Positions 29,138-40,452 are shown, counted from the first letter of the stretch. The stretch: DNA of 64,000 bases from Vicinamibacterales bacterium (GCA_036496585.1 DASXLB010000004.1:48929-112928), one strand, 5' to 3'. Numbers and translations: made by a program. Notes: generated by a model from the letters alone, not told the origin.

Positions 29138-30306
29138 CGCAGCTCCCCGAACAGCGCCTCGAGCCTCGCGGCGCGCGCGTCCCACGTGTAGCGGGCGACG
29201 TCTTCCCTCGCCTGCGCCGCCAGACGCGCGCCAAGCGCGGGATCGTCCTTGATCCGCCGCACGGCCGCGACATAGGCCTGAGGATTGCCGGCTTCGGCGA
29301 GCAGCGCGTTGTGCCCGTCGGTCAGCACCTCGCGGATGGCCGGCAGGTCGCTCGCGACGATCGGCCGGCCCGCGGCCATGTACTCGAAGAGTTTCAGCGG
29401 CGATGTGAACCGGGTGGAGAGCGCCGACGGAGGATTGGGCAGCAGCAGCACGTCGGCGTCCAGGAGGCGGTCCGCCACCTCGGCGGGGGGAAGCATCCCC
29501 GTGAACGTGATCCGCTGCGAACAGAAGATCTGCTCGGCGAACGCCGTGACGCGCGCGAGATCCGGTTCCTGCGGATGGCCGCCGACGATCAGGCCGTGCG
29601 CGTCGGCAATGGCGGCGACGCACTCGACGACCGTTTCGACCCCTTTCCACGGATAGAGATGGCCTGCGTAGCCGATCGTGAATGGCGCGTCCGACGCTCG
29701 CGCGGACGGGGCGCGGACGGCGCGGACGCCGTCGGGCACGACCGCGACCCGCGGACGCGGGCCGAACCGCTCCTCGAGTGCCTGCCGCAGTCCTGCCGTG
29801 ATCGTCACGTAGGCGTCGGCCGACCGCCACACGGTCGCGTCGCGCGCCGCGAGCCGACGGAGCTTGGTGGGCGCTGCCGGCGCGGCGCCGGCGAGCATCT
29901 TCGGACGCGCTTCCGCCTCTTCGGCGGCCAAGCCGTGCGCTTCGTAGACGACCGGGGCGCGAACCAGGCGCGGCGCCCGCAGCAGCAGCGAGGCGATGCC
30001 GAGATCGCGCGTGACGATCACATCCTGACGGACCCGGCCGAGGGCGCGGCCGAAGGCGAACGCGACGTAGCCGGCGCGCCGCGCGGCCGGCGGTCCGGCG
30101 ATCGCGGCGGTCTCGACGTGCAGCGACGCCAGACGCGGCAGGCCGTAGAAGGCGAAGGGATCGCGAGGCGGGCGTGCCGTGTCCGGGCGGACCGCCAGCG
30201 AGACGTCGTGGCCCCGCGCCGCGAGCGCGTGACAGGTCGCCATCGACTGGATGCCGTTGGCCCTATCCAGCGGGAACCGGATGTCAGCGAGATAGAGGAT
30301 GCGCAC
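29134..30306 (-). CDS. glycosyltransferase, GT4 family
   Basis: 390 residues from the GTG at 30306. GT-B signatures: MRILYLADIRFPLDRANGIQSMATCHALA at the start, VVYEAHGLAAEE in the first domain, and IGYAGHLYPWKGVETVVECV plus SPLKLFEYMAAGRPIVASDL in the donor domain. It overlaps the upstream membrane protein gene by 23 bases and the downstream methyltransferase by 4. It is predicted to transfer one sugar to a growing lipid-linked glycan in the cytoplasm. Which sugar is unknown. Confidence 0.91.
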   Translation of the reverse strand: MRILYLADIRFPLDRANGIQSMATCHALAARGHDVSLAVRPDTARPPRDPFAFYGLPRLASLHVETAAIAGPPAARRAGYVAFAFGRALGRVRQDVIVTRDLGIASLLLRAPRLVRAPVVYEAHGLAAEEAEARPKMLAGAAPAAPTKLRRLAARDATVWRSADAYVTITAGLRQALEERFGPRPRVAVVPDGVRAVRAPSARASDAPFTIGYAGHLYPWKGVETVVECVAAIADAHGLIVGGHPQEPDLARVTAFAEQIFCSQRITFTGMLPPAEVADRLLDADVLLLPNPPSALSTRFTSPLKLFEYMAAGRPIVASDLPAIREVLTDGHNALLAEAGNPQAYVAAVRRIKDDPALGARLAAQAREDVARYTWDARAARLEALFGELR

Positions 30307-31690
30307 GATAGAACGACTGTCGATCGAACAGATAGCGCGAGGCGAGTGTCGGCGCCATGCGCGGGAGGGTCACGAAGGCGTCGTAGGCGTTGCGCGCCGG
30401 CTCGAGGCGCTGCCGATCCATCAACCCGGTGGCGAACTCCGCCGTCAACGCCAGATTCCAGTAGACCGCGACGACGATCGCGGCGTCCACGGTCCAGCGC
30501 GCCCGGCCGGCCGCCGCGGCGCGGAGCCACGACAGGCCGATGACCATCACGGTGGTCAGCGCGACGAAGCGGCGCTGCCCGAAGCCTCCCGCCACGGTCC
30601 ACGAGTCGACGCTGCCGCCGATATAAATCTGGAGGAGCGCCATGGTGCCGAGCGCCAGCGGCACGGCGTGCCGCCTGGCCAGCGTTCGCGCGCCGCTCAC
30701 GCGGTCGCCTGTGAGGCTGACGGGCGCCGCGAACAACCCGAGCAGCGCGACCGCCGCCAGCGGCGTCCAGACGAAGAAGCCGTGCTCGGGCGATCCCAGC
30801 ACCTGCAGCGCGTGCGGCGCGTACCACTTCATCTTGTTGGCGACCGAGGCGTGCGGTCCGAAGTGGCCGTTCAGGATCTTGTAGGCGACGAGCTGCGGCG
30901 TGTAGAGGGCCAGAAAGCATCCCGCCGCGGCGAGCACTGCCAGTACGGATCGTCGGCCGTGACCGCGATCCGCGCGCTGCGACAGCAGCCAGTCGAGCGC
31001 AGGGCCGGCGATGAAGAACACGTCCTGCTCGCGGGTCATCGCCATGAGCGCGCCAACGGCGCCGAGCGCCGCCATCCCGGCCGGCGACCACCTGTCGCGC
31101 GCGCGCAGCCACGTCCAGGTGAACAGCGCGACCGCGAACCCCGAGCACGCATGCGAAAACGGCGGCGCCACGTACATATAGAAGAGGAGCGGCGTGCCCA
31201 GCCAGACCGCTAGACCGCCGCCGAACGCCGTGACGCCGAGACGCTGCGCGCATCGCACCGCCAGCACGATCGCCAGGAACCCATAGAACGCGGATCCGTA
31301 GGCGACGGCGGAGATGTAGGGGGCCGAAAAGCCGTCGCGCGGCGCTCCGCTGGCGATCGCCGCCAGGTGGCCCGCCGCGTAGAACGGCGACCACAGGATC
31401 GCGCAGCCGATCGTGCCGAAGTTGATCCGCCGGCCGGTGTCGGTGGTCCGCTCGAGGAAGGTCTCGTGGAAGCCTTCCGACCGCGCGACGCCGCGATCGT
31501 AGAAGTAGCGGTACTCGTTCTCGAACGACAGATCACGATCGAACCAGAACGACCGCAGGAACGCGAAGTACTGAATCTCGTCCGAGGAATAGATGCGCGG
31601 CGTGACCGCGGGAAGAGACAGCGCGAACAGGCAGGCGAACAGGATCCACTGGCGACGGGAGGGGCCAGCGGCGATGGGCCGGGTGGTCAC
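30284..31690 (-). CDS. polytopic membrane protein, GT-C glycosyltransferase-like (first gene of glycan operon)
   Basis: 468 residues from a GTG. About ten hydrophobic spans. The first is followed by IYSSDEIQYFAFLRSFWFDRDLSFENEYRYF, an acidic loop like that of GT-C enzymes. The segment ILWSPFYAAGHLAAIASG matches in style VWSPFFAVGHLVAVRLRA of the protein at 20701-22737, so the two are likely paralogues. Unlike that protein it has no large soluble C-terminal domain. Being most 5' on the minus strand, it heads the eight-gene operon; the next gene starts inside it (23-base overlap). The activity is unverified. Confidence 0.7.
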   Translation of the reverse strand: MTTRPIAAGPSRRQWILFACLFALSLPAVTPRIYSSDEIQYFAFLRSFWFDRDLSFENEYRYFYDRGVARSEGFHETFLERTTDTGRRINFGTIGCAILWSPFYAAGHLAAIASGAPRDGFSAPYISAVAYGSAFYGFLAIVLAVRCAQRLGVTAFGGGLAVWLGTPLLFYMYVAPPFSHACSGFAVALFTWTWLRARDRWSPAGMAALGAVGALMAMTREQDVFFIAGPALDWLLSQRADRGHGRRSVLAVLAAAGCFLALYTPQLVAYKILNGHFGPHASVANKMKWYAPHALQVLGSPEHGFFVWTPLAAVALLGLFAAPVSLTGDRVSGARTLARRHAVPLALGTMALLQIYIGGSVDSWTVAGGFGQRRFVALTTVMVIGLSWLRAAAAGRARWTVDAAIVVAVYWNLALTAEFATGLMDRQRLEPARNAYDAFVTLPRMAPTLASRYLFDRQSFYRAHPLSR

Positions 31691-31741
31691 AGCTATCCGC
31701 TCATTCTATGGCGAACGCCAGGGTCGCGACGTCACCACCGC

Positions 31742-32491
31742 TCAGGTCATCGTCAGGAAGTTCGCGATCTGGGCCAGGTCGAAGCCGGCGTGGCCGATCA
31801 TCGGGCCGAGAATCGATCGCCGCCGCAGGAAGATGGCTCCCCAGAAGGCGCCGAGGACGCTGGTGGCCAGCGCGACGTCGCGTCCCTGCTCGAGATGGCC
31901 GAGGCCGAAGAGGAGGCTGAACGCCACCAGCCCGACGGTGCCGCCGCCGAGATACTGCTCGAAACGCCGCAGCACGAAGCCGCGCTGGATTTCCTCGCGC
32001 ACCCCGCCGGCGATCGTCACGACGAACGCGAAGGCCACGGCCTGCAGCCGCGTCCGTACCAGATCCGCCATCGGGTTGTGCGGCACGTTGCGAAGCGACG
32101 GCGCGACCACCTGGACGATCGTGAGGACGATCGCGACGATCGCAAACGAGGCGGGAACGAGTGCGATACCGAGCAGCACGTCCCGCCGCGGCGACGGCGA
32201 CGCAAAGAGCTGGGCTCGCCACGACTCGCCGCTCGAGCGCAGGAACAGCGCGACGAGCGACACGACGAGCACCGTGTCGAGGAGCGTCAGCGAAAAGATG
32301 AACCGTGGCGACAGCGTGCCGCCAGCGGTCCGCGGATGGACGCCGGCCGAGCCGAGCAGGGCGATGATCGCGATCTGCGTCGGCAGGCCGGAGCAGAGCA
32401 AGACCTCGAAGGCCGCCGCGACGCGGGCCATGGCCGGCAATGGGGCAGGCGGCAGTGCCGGTGGCACTGTCGCTGGCGGCAGCTCGATCAC
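31742..32491 (-). CDS. CPBP-family intramembrane metalloprotease
   Basis: 249 residues from the GTG at 32491; the frame is open to 32536, but that extension would lie in an inverted-repeat element, so the start is uncertain. About seven hydrophobic spans. The three CPBP (Abi/Rce1-like) motifs are present in order: EExxR as GGVREEIQRGF, FxxxH as FGLGH, and the final HxxxD as GHAGFDLAQ. Rce1-type members cleave prenylated proteins; bacterial members serve in peptide maturation, bacteriocin immunity and envelope functions. No bacteriocin or precursor gene is seen beside it. It follows the lipoprotein gene at 32592-33284 in the same direction. Confidence 0.85.
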   Translation of the reverse strand: MIELPPATVPPALPPAPLPAMARVAAAFEVLLCSGLPTQIAIIALLGSAGVHPRTAGGTLSPRFIFSLTLLDTVLVVSLVALFLRSSGESWRAQLFASPSPRRDVLLGIALVPASFAIVAIVLTIVQVVAPSLRNVPHNPMADLVRTRLQAVAFAFVVTIAGGVREEIQRGFVLRRFEQYLGGGTVGLVAFSLLFGLGHLEQGRDVALATSVLGAFWGAIFLRRRSILGPMIGHAGFDLAQIANFLTMT

Positions 32492-32521
32492 AGACGCAGT
32501 GTATGGGAAGACAGGCAGAAG

Positions 32522-32566
32522 GCAGTCGGCAGTCACCGCTAGCGATGACTGCCGAGTGCCGACTGC
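32522..32566. repeat. inverted repeat built of GCAGTCG-like 7-mers
   Basis: Left arm GCAGTCGGCAGTC (32522-32534), 12-base centre, right arm GACTGCCGAGTGCCGACTGC (32547-32566). The right arm is the inverse complement of the left with one extra 7-mer. It lies between the stop of the lipoprotein gene (32592) and the CPBP gene start. It could fold as a hairpin and act as a terminator or attenuator for the upstream gene, but no T-run follows. Confidence 0.6.
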
Positions 32567-32591
32567 GAACCGGTCTCTGGGCCGATGATTC

Positions 32592-33284
32592 TTACCTGAT
32601 TGCCTCGGCTCTGATGTCTACACTCCGGGTCAGCTTCACCGACAACGGTGTGCCTTTTCCGACCCGCACGTCCTTGCCGCGCGTCGAGAGCACATAGCCG
32701 GTGCCGGCGGCTCCGCCGATCAGGGCGCCCGTAGCGGCGGCTCCCTTGCCGCCGGCGAGACGTCCGATCACCGCGCCTGCTGCGGCGGGGCCGAGGATTT
32801 CGACCGCGTCCTTCTGCCGCGTCGTCGGAGCGGTGCGCGAGACCGCCGCGGTGGTGATGTGCTCGAGGCCGGAGCCTCGCGTGTCGACCTCGGTGAACCG
32901 CATGGCGACGTAACCCCGCCCCTGTACCTTGCCGGGCCGGCGGACGGCGGTGACGTGTCCCTTCACGATCGTTCCTGCGGGCAGCACTTCCACGCCGTGC
33001 ACGATCAGGGCGCGTCGAAGACGGCCCTCCACCGGCTGTTCGACGCGGCTGATATCGGAGCCCACTGACGTCTCGAGTCTGATCGGCAGGAGCGTGCCGG
33101 CGGGCAGCAGAATTTCGCGGCTCCCACCTGCCGGCGGCGCGGGCGCTGCAGATACGTCGGCCGGCGTGGCGACCGGTCCGGTCGAGTCGGGGGACGAAGC
33201 GGCCGAACGATTCAGGGCGGCCGCCGACGGATTCGAACAGGCGACCGCCAGGGCGAACCCCGTAACGGCAATCATCATTCTCAT
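32592..33284 (-). CDS. glycine-zipper lipoprotein of unknown function
   Basis: 230 residues from the ATG at 33284. A short N-terminal hydrophobic segment ends in ALAVACS, a probable lipobox (Cys16). A beta-rich middle follows (about residues 60-130: ILLPAGTLLPIRLETSVGSD and VLPAGTIVKGHVTAVRR). This resembles the repeated 'AGTxIPxRL' segments of TrbI/VirB10-like periplasmic proteins. Residues ~165-200 form a glycine zipper (GPAAAGAVIGRLAGGKGAAATGALIGGAAG) able to pack in a membrane. No enzyme motif. It may be an envelope-stabilising lipoprotein; the function is unknown. Confidence 0.75.
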   Translation of the reverse strand: MRMMIAVTGFALAVACSNPSAAALNRSAASSPDSTGPVATPADVSAAPAPPAGGSREILLPAGTLLPIRLETSVGSDISRVEQPVEGRLRRALIVHGVEVLPAGTIVKGHVTAVRRPGKVQGRGYVAMRFTEVDTRGSGLEHITTAAVSRTAPTTRQKDAVEILGPAAAGAVIGRLAGGKGAAATGALIGGAAGTGYVLSTRGKDVRVGKGTPLSVKLTRSVDIRAEAIR

Positions 33285-33436
33285 GGCCTCTCCCTTGGCT
33301 CATCGCGTGAGGCTGGGTGCCGGCCCCGCGCGCCTGTACGGCTGAGAAGCAACCCCCCTGCCAGCCTACGGCCCAGCTTCGGGCGCGCCCGTTCCAGCTG
33401 GCTGTCTTCCTGCCGTTCCGGATACACTCAACAATT

Positions 33437-34849
33437 GTGGCGACACTGACAGAAACGCCCCCTGCCGTGGCCGAGCGCGTCCTGATTGTCGAGGACGATC
33501 CGGCGACCCGGGTCGGCCTCACCGAGCTCGTCGGCGCGTGGGGCTACCAGACCGACGAGGCGGCCAACGGCGAAGAGGCCATTCAGAAGATGTCGTCCTT
33601 CCGGCCGGCGATCATCGTGTCGGATCTCGTCATGCCGCGGATGGGGGGCCTCGAGCTGCTGCGCCTGCTCAAGGATCAGCTGTCCGATCTGACGATCATC
33701 CTGCTCACCGCGCAGGGGACGGTCGAGACCGCGGTCGAGGCGATTAAGGAAGGCGCTTACGACTACCTGAGCAAGCCGGTCGATCCGGCCCGGCTGCGCA
33801 TCCTGCTGTCCAAGGCGGTCGAGCGCCAGGAAACGCTGCGCGAGGTGAAACTGCTGCGCCGGCAGCTGCGCGAGCAGGGCAGCTTCGGCCGCATCATCGG
33901 CAGCAGCCAGACGATCCGCAGCGTCTACCGCACGATCGAGCAGGCCGCGCCGACCGCGGCCTCGGTGCTGATCTGGGGGGAGTCGGGCACGGGCAAGGAG
34001 CTGGTGGCGCAGACGATCCACGAGCTGAGCCCGCGCTCGTCGTTTCCGTTCGTGGGGATCAACTGCGCGGCGATTCCCGAAACGCTGCTCGAGAGCGAGA
34101 TCTTCGGCCACGAAAAGGGGGCGTTCACCGGCGCCCACGATCGCCGTACCGGCGTCTTCGAGCTGGCGCACCGCGGCACGCTGTTCCTCGACGAGATCGC
34201 CGAGATGCAGCCGGCGACGCAGGTCAAACTGCTGCGCGTGCTGCAGGAGCGGACCTTCCGGCGGCTCGGCGGCCGCCAGGAGCAGTCGGTCGACGTGCGG
34301 GTGATCGCCGCGACCAACGCCAATCCGACCGAGGCCGTCCGCACGGGCAAGCTGCGCGAGGATCTCTACTACCGGCTCAACGTGTTCGCGATCGAGCTGC
34401 CGCCGCTGCGCGACCGGCGCGAGGACGTGCCGCTGCTCATCCAGCGGTTCCTCAACGAGTTCAACGGCGTCAACAACAAGGCGGTCAAGGCGGTCGACGC
34501 CGAATCGATGCAGATCCTCGAGCAGTATCCCTGGCCGGGCAACATCCGCGAGTTGCGCAACGTGATCGAACGCGCCACGATTCTCGCCGAGGGGGACTTC
34601 ATCGGCGTCCGCCACCTGCCGCCGCTGCTGGTGACGCGCGGCGAGGAGACGCTGCCGACGATGACCCTGACGCCGGGGACGACCGTCGACGAGGCGGAGC
34701 GGCGGCTGATCCTGCTGACGCTCGATCACACCCGCAACAACAAGACGCGCGCCGCCGAGATCCTCGGCATCTCCCTCAAGACCCTGCACAACAAGTTGAA
34801 CCGGATGCGCGACGAGGCAGCGGGGAGGAGAACGGAGCCGGGAGAGTAG
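33437..34849 (+). CDS. sigma-54-dependent response regulator (NtrC family)
   Basis: 470 residues from the GTG at 33437; residues encoded further upstream match no domain. The N-terminal receiver has the acidic pair Glu19/Asp20-Asp21, phosphoacceptor Asp63 (IIVSDLVMP) and Lys in LSKPVD. The AAA+ domain has Walker A GESGTGKE (181-188), the sigma-54 contact loop GAFTGA (228-233) and Walker B TLFLDE (248-253). The C-terminal Fis-type HTH is NKTRAAEILGISLKTLHNKL. It activates sigma-54 promoters when phosphorylated, presumably by the histidine kinase encoded one base downstream. A TACACT hexamer lies 8 bases before the start codon. Confidence 0.95.
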   Translation: MATLTETPPAVAERVLIVEDDPATRVGLTELVGAWGYQTDEAANGEEAIQKMSSFRPAIIVSDLVMPRMGGLELLRLLKDQLSDLTIILLTAQGTVETAVEAIKEGAYDYLSKPVDPARLRILLSKAVERQETLREVKLLRRQLREQGSFGRIIGSSQTIRSVYRTIEQAAPTAASVLIWGESGTGKELVAQTIHELSPRSSFPFVGINCAAIPETLLESEIFGHEKGAFTGAHDRRTGVFELAHRGTLFLDEIAEMQPATQVKLLRVLQERTFRRLGGRQEQSVDVRVIAATNANPTEAVRTGKLREDLYYRLNVFAIELPPLRDRREDVPLLIQRFLNEFNGVNNKAVKAVDAESMQILEQYPWPGNIRELRNVIERATILAEGDFIGVRHLPPLLVTRGEETLPTMTLTPGTTVDEAERRLILLTLDHTRNNKTRAAEILGISLKTLHNKLNRMRDEAAGRRTEPGE

Positions 34850-34850
34850 G

Positions 34851-36659
34851 TTGTCGATCAAGTCGCGGCAGGTCGCGGGCGTCACGACGCTGGTCGTGGT
34901 CATCGTGGCCGCGCTGTCGGCCTATCATCTGTCGACGCTGGCCCAGCTCAGTCTCCAGGAAAGCGCGTCGCGCGGCGAGCTGCTGAAGCAGGCGATCTAC
35001 CAGCGGGCCCGCGAGGTCGTGCCTGGAGCGGCGGATCCGTATGCGGCGCTGCAGCACGACGGCGGCATCCGCTCGCTGCTCGATTCGAGCTTCGCCTACT
35101 CCCACAACGTCACCTATGCGGCGATCACCAACACGCAGGGGATCGCGGTCGCGCACAACCTCGTGTCCGAGGAAGGCAAGCCGCTGCCGCCGCAGGATGA
35201 CATCCGCACGGTGCTCAACCAGAACGCCCTCGGGCTGCTGCGCGCCGTCTATTTCTCCGACAGCACCTACGAGGCCGACCAGCCGCTGCTGTTCGGCGAC
35301 AAGCAGTTCGGCACCATCCGGATCGGCATCTCGACGCTGCTCGTCAAGAGCGAGCTGCAGAAGGCGTTCAGCCTGGCGCTGCAGAGCGTGCTCTACGCGC
35401 TCATCCTGTCGACGCTGGTCGCGATGCTGCTGGCGCAGTGGATGCTGCGGCCGATCCACGTCATCCAGAGCGGCCTCACCCGGCTGGGCCGCGGCGAGCT
35501 CGACGTCCGGCTCGACCTGCCGGAAGCGGAGTTCAAGGACCTCGGCAGCTCGTTCGCCGCGGTCCGCGCGCAGCTCTCCGAGTCGCGCGCCCGCTCGCTG
35601 ACCCAGCCGACCGAATTCGAATCGATCGTCGAGAACCTCGAAGACGCGGTCGCGCTGTTCAGCCCGGAAGGGCGCCTGATGTTCTGCAACCCGGCGATGA
35701 ACAGCGTGCTGCCCGACTTCGCGGAGGATCAGGCCGTGCGCGCGATGGTCGACCGCACGCTCGCGTCTCGGCAGCCGCAGGGACCGACCACCGCCCACCC
35801 CCACGAGTCGAGCGAACTGATGCTCATCACCCATCCGATCGACGACGGGCACGGCAAGTTCCTCGGGGCGATGCTGGTGGCGCGCAACCTGGCGTTCATG
35901 ACGCAGATGCACTCGACGCTGAACTACTCGCGGAAGCTGGCGGCGCTCGGCCGCCTGATGGCGGGCGTGGCGCACGAGGTGAAGAACCCGCTCAACGCGA
36001 TGACGATTCATCTCGAGCTGCTGAAGAACAAGCTGTCGCGCCTGCCGATCGCGGCGGCCGCCGTCTCGGGATCGCCGGCGCCTGGGCTGGCCGCCGGCAC
36101 GGCGCAGCGGACCACCGATATCGGGCGCCACGTCGAGGTCATCGGCAAGGAGATTCAGCGCCTCGATCAGGTGCTCAACGGGTTCCTGCGGTTCGCGCGC
36201 CCGGACGAACTGAAGCTGCAGCCGACCGGCCTCGCCGCCATCGTGTCCGAGGTGGTGACGACCGTCACGCCCGAGGCGGAGCAGGCCAAGGTGACGATCA
36301 GGCACGAGTGCCCGCCGGACCTGCCGCCGATCAACGCCGATCCCGCCATGCTGCGGCAGGCGCTCCTCAATCTGGCGCTGAACGCCTGCCAGGCGATGCC
36401 CAACGGCGGCACGGTGCGCATCGGCTGCCGCGCCGTCGCCCGCCGGCGCGTCGAGATCGACGTCGAAGACACCGGCGTCGGCATCCCCCGGGATCACCTC
36501 GAGAAGATCTTCGATTTGTACTTCACGACCAAGGAGCGCGGAAGCGGCATCGGCCTGTCGATGGTCTACCGCATCGTGCAGCTGCACGATGGCGAGGTCG
36601 AGGTGCAGTCGACGCCTGGCAGCGGCACCCGATTCAGGCTGATCTTCCCGCAGGCGTAG
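34851..36659 (+). CDS. sensor histidine kinase, partner of the NtrC-type regulator
   Basis: 602 residues from a TTG one base after the regulator stop. The order is: membrane span (about residues 8-28), an extracytoplasmic sensor of ~140 residues, a second span (about 178-200), HAMP linker, a PAS-like segment (about 260-350), and HisKA with phospho-His375 in MAGVAHEVKNPLNAM. A Gly/Pro-rich insert lies inside the dimerisation helices. A HATPase domain ends the protein with ALLNLALNACQAM (N box), DVEDTGVGIP (G1) and GSGIGLSMVYRI (G2). It phosphorylates the adjacent regulator. The sensor fold, and therefore the signal, is not recognisable. All kinase residues are intact. Confidence 0.94.
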   Translation: MSIKSRQVAGVTTLVVVIVAALSAYHLSTLAQLSLQESASRGELLKQAIYQRAREVVPGAADPYAALQHDGGIRSLLDSSFAYSHNVTYAAITNTQGIAVAHNLVSEEGKPLPPQDDIRTVLNQNALGLLRAVYFSDSTYEADQPLLFGDKQFGTIRIGISTLLVKSELQKAFSLALQSVLYALILSTLVAMLLAQWMLRPIHVIQSGLTRLGRGELDVRLDLPEAEFKDLGSSFAAVRAQLSESRARSLTQPTEFESIVENLEDAVALFSPEGRLMFCNPAMNSVLPDFAEDQAVRAMVDRTLASRQPQGPTTAHPHESSELMLITHPIDDGHGKFLGAMLVARNLAFMTQMHSTLNYSRKLAALGRLMAGVAHEVKNPLNAMTIHLELLKNKLSRLPIAAAAVSGSPAPGLAAGTAQRTTDIGRHVEVIGKEIQRLDQVLNGFLRFARPDELKLQPTGLAAIVSEVVTTVTPEAEQAKVTIRHECPPDLPPINADPAMLRQALLNLALNACQAMPNGGTVRIGCRAVARRRVEIDVEDTGVGIPRDHLEKIFDLYFTTKERGSGIGLSMVYRIVQLHDGEVEVQSTPGSGTRFRLIFPQA

Positions 36660-36682
36660 GCTAGGATCACAAGGCGCATTCG

Positions 36683-37282
36683 ATGAAGTCGCTGCTGCCG
36701 GCCGCCGCCGCAATCCTGATTGCCGCCATGGCGGCGGCGTGTGCCTCGGCGAACGCCAAGGGAAAAGACGATGCGCCGGCGCTGGACGTGCCGCCGCCCC
36801 CCGCACATGTCGTCCCGATCCCTCCCGAGCCGATCGTCGAACCGGTCGGCGAGCTTCCCGCTCCGGCCGTGCCGCCGGCGACCCGCGGCACGACCCGTGG
36901 CGCCCGCGAGACCACGGCGAGGCCGCCGATTGCGGCTGAGAAGCCCGAGGCGAAGCCCGGGGATGCCGCGAAACCGGCCGACCAGGGCGCGGCACCCGAG
37001 ACGCCGCTGCCGGCGCCAGCGCCCGTCGCTCCGGCACCCCAGCTCCGGACCCCAGAGAGCAACGGCGCCGAGGCCACCGTGCGCGCGACGATCGATCGCA
37101 CCCGCGGCGTGCTCAGCAACGTGGACTACGGCCGGCTGAACAAGGCCCGCCAGAAGGCGTACGAAGACGCGCGGACGTTCGCCCAGCAGGCCGAAGATGC
37201 GCTCAAGGCGGGCAACGTCGTGTTCGCGCAGAGCGTCGCCGAGAAGGCGGAAGCCCTGGCTCGGGAGCTTGCCGGGAAGTGA
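36683..37282 (+). CDS. proline/alanine-rich lipoprotein, possible envelope spacer
   Basis: 199 residues. The signal peptide ends MAAACAS (Cys20 as lipid site). Residues ~25-130 are a Pro/Ala-rich, disordered linker; residues ~135-199 form one or two amphipathic helices (LNKARQKAYEDARTFAQQAEDALKAG). This build (lipid anchor, flexible linker, helical hairpin) is common in proteins tethered to the envelope or peptidoglycan, but I cannot name the family. It follows the two-component genes after 23 bases, so it may share their transcript, though TAGGAT at 36662-36667 might start a separate one. Confidence 0.75.
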   Translation: MKSLLPAAAAILIAAMAAACASANAKGKDDAPALDVPPPPAHVVPIPPEPIVEPVGELPAPAVPPATRGTTRGARETTARPPIAAEKPEAKPGDAAKPADQGAAPETPLPAPAPVAPAPQLRTPESNGAEATVRATIDRTRGVLSNVDYGRLNKARQKAYEDARTFAQQAEDALKAGNVVFAQSVAEKAEALARELAGK

Positions 37283-37346
37283 TCTCGGGGCGGCCTTACC
37301 TTACAAAATAGGTCGCCTGAAAGAACCCTGCGCCAAACTGTGCATT

Positions 37347-37394
37347 CCGCCATCTATTGCGTTGTGTGATCCAAAAAGGCACAATATGTAGTGG
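37347..37394 (+). promoter_or_regulatory. two NrdR-like boxes upstream of nrdJ
   Basis: Two 16-base sites 32 bases apart: CCGCCATCTATTGCGT (37347-37362, about 11 of 16 to the NrdR box acaCwAtATaTwGtgt) and GCACAATATGTAGTGG (37379-37394, about 13 of 16). NrdR is the nucleotide-sensing repressor of ribonucleotide reductase genes and usually binds paired boxes about three helical turns apart, as here. The comparison was made by eye. The rest of 37283-37570 holds the promoter and a ~130-base leader in which I see no known riboswitch. Confidence 0.65.
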
Positions 37395-37403
37395 ATCCGG
37401 GGC

Positions 37404-37432
37404 TTGACAGCCAGGTAAACAAGGTCCATATT
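37404..37432 (+). promoter_or_regulatory. sigma-70-type promoter of nrdJ
   Basis: TTGACA (37404-37409) is a perfect -35 element and CATATT (37427-37432) matches four of six -10 positions, with a 17-base spacer. It lies 9 bases after the second NrdR-like box, so bound repressor would sit next to RNA polymerase. The transcript would have a leader of about 130 bases before the nrdJ start. Confidence 0.6.
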
Positions 37433-37570
37433 GGCTCGCCAGCCGACGGAACGGGGAGGGGGTTTCCCAGCCCTCAGCACGCGCCGGTCTGACGGTTGTT
37501 TCCAAAACATTTTGCGGTCGGGGCCACCCCGTGGGGCACGGGTGTAGGCCAGCGTTGGCGGAGGATGATC

Positions 37571-40384
<2,814 letters not shown>

Positions 40385-40417
40385 CCGAGTCTCTCCGCGA
40401 ATTTCTTACGTCTTGAA

Positions 40418-40452
40418 ACAGAAGGCCGGCTCAACGCCGGCCTTCTGTTTTT
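40418..40452 (+). terminator. rho-independent terminator of nrdJ
   Basis: A perfect 13-base-pair stem, ACAGAAGGCCGGC (40418-40430) and GCCGGCCTTCTGT (40436-40448), with loop TCAAC, followed by five T residues (40448-40452). It lies 33 bases past the nrdJ stop. The stem also faces the convergent gene ending at 40494, so it may insulate both. Confidence 0.92.

Noticed and set aside
33399-33414. Sigma-54 promoter (GG-N10-GC, TGGCTG...CTGC) before the NtrC-type gene
   Set aside because: Only the GG/GC spacing fits; the flanking bases of the -24 and -12 elements are poor. Chance occurrence is likely in GC-rich DNA.
37433-37570. Cobalamin riboswitch before the B12-dependent reductase
   Set aside because: The ~130-base leader lacks the conserved core segments of that riboswitch class that I would expect to see. 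The NrdR-like boxes offer a better explanation of control.
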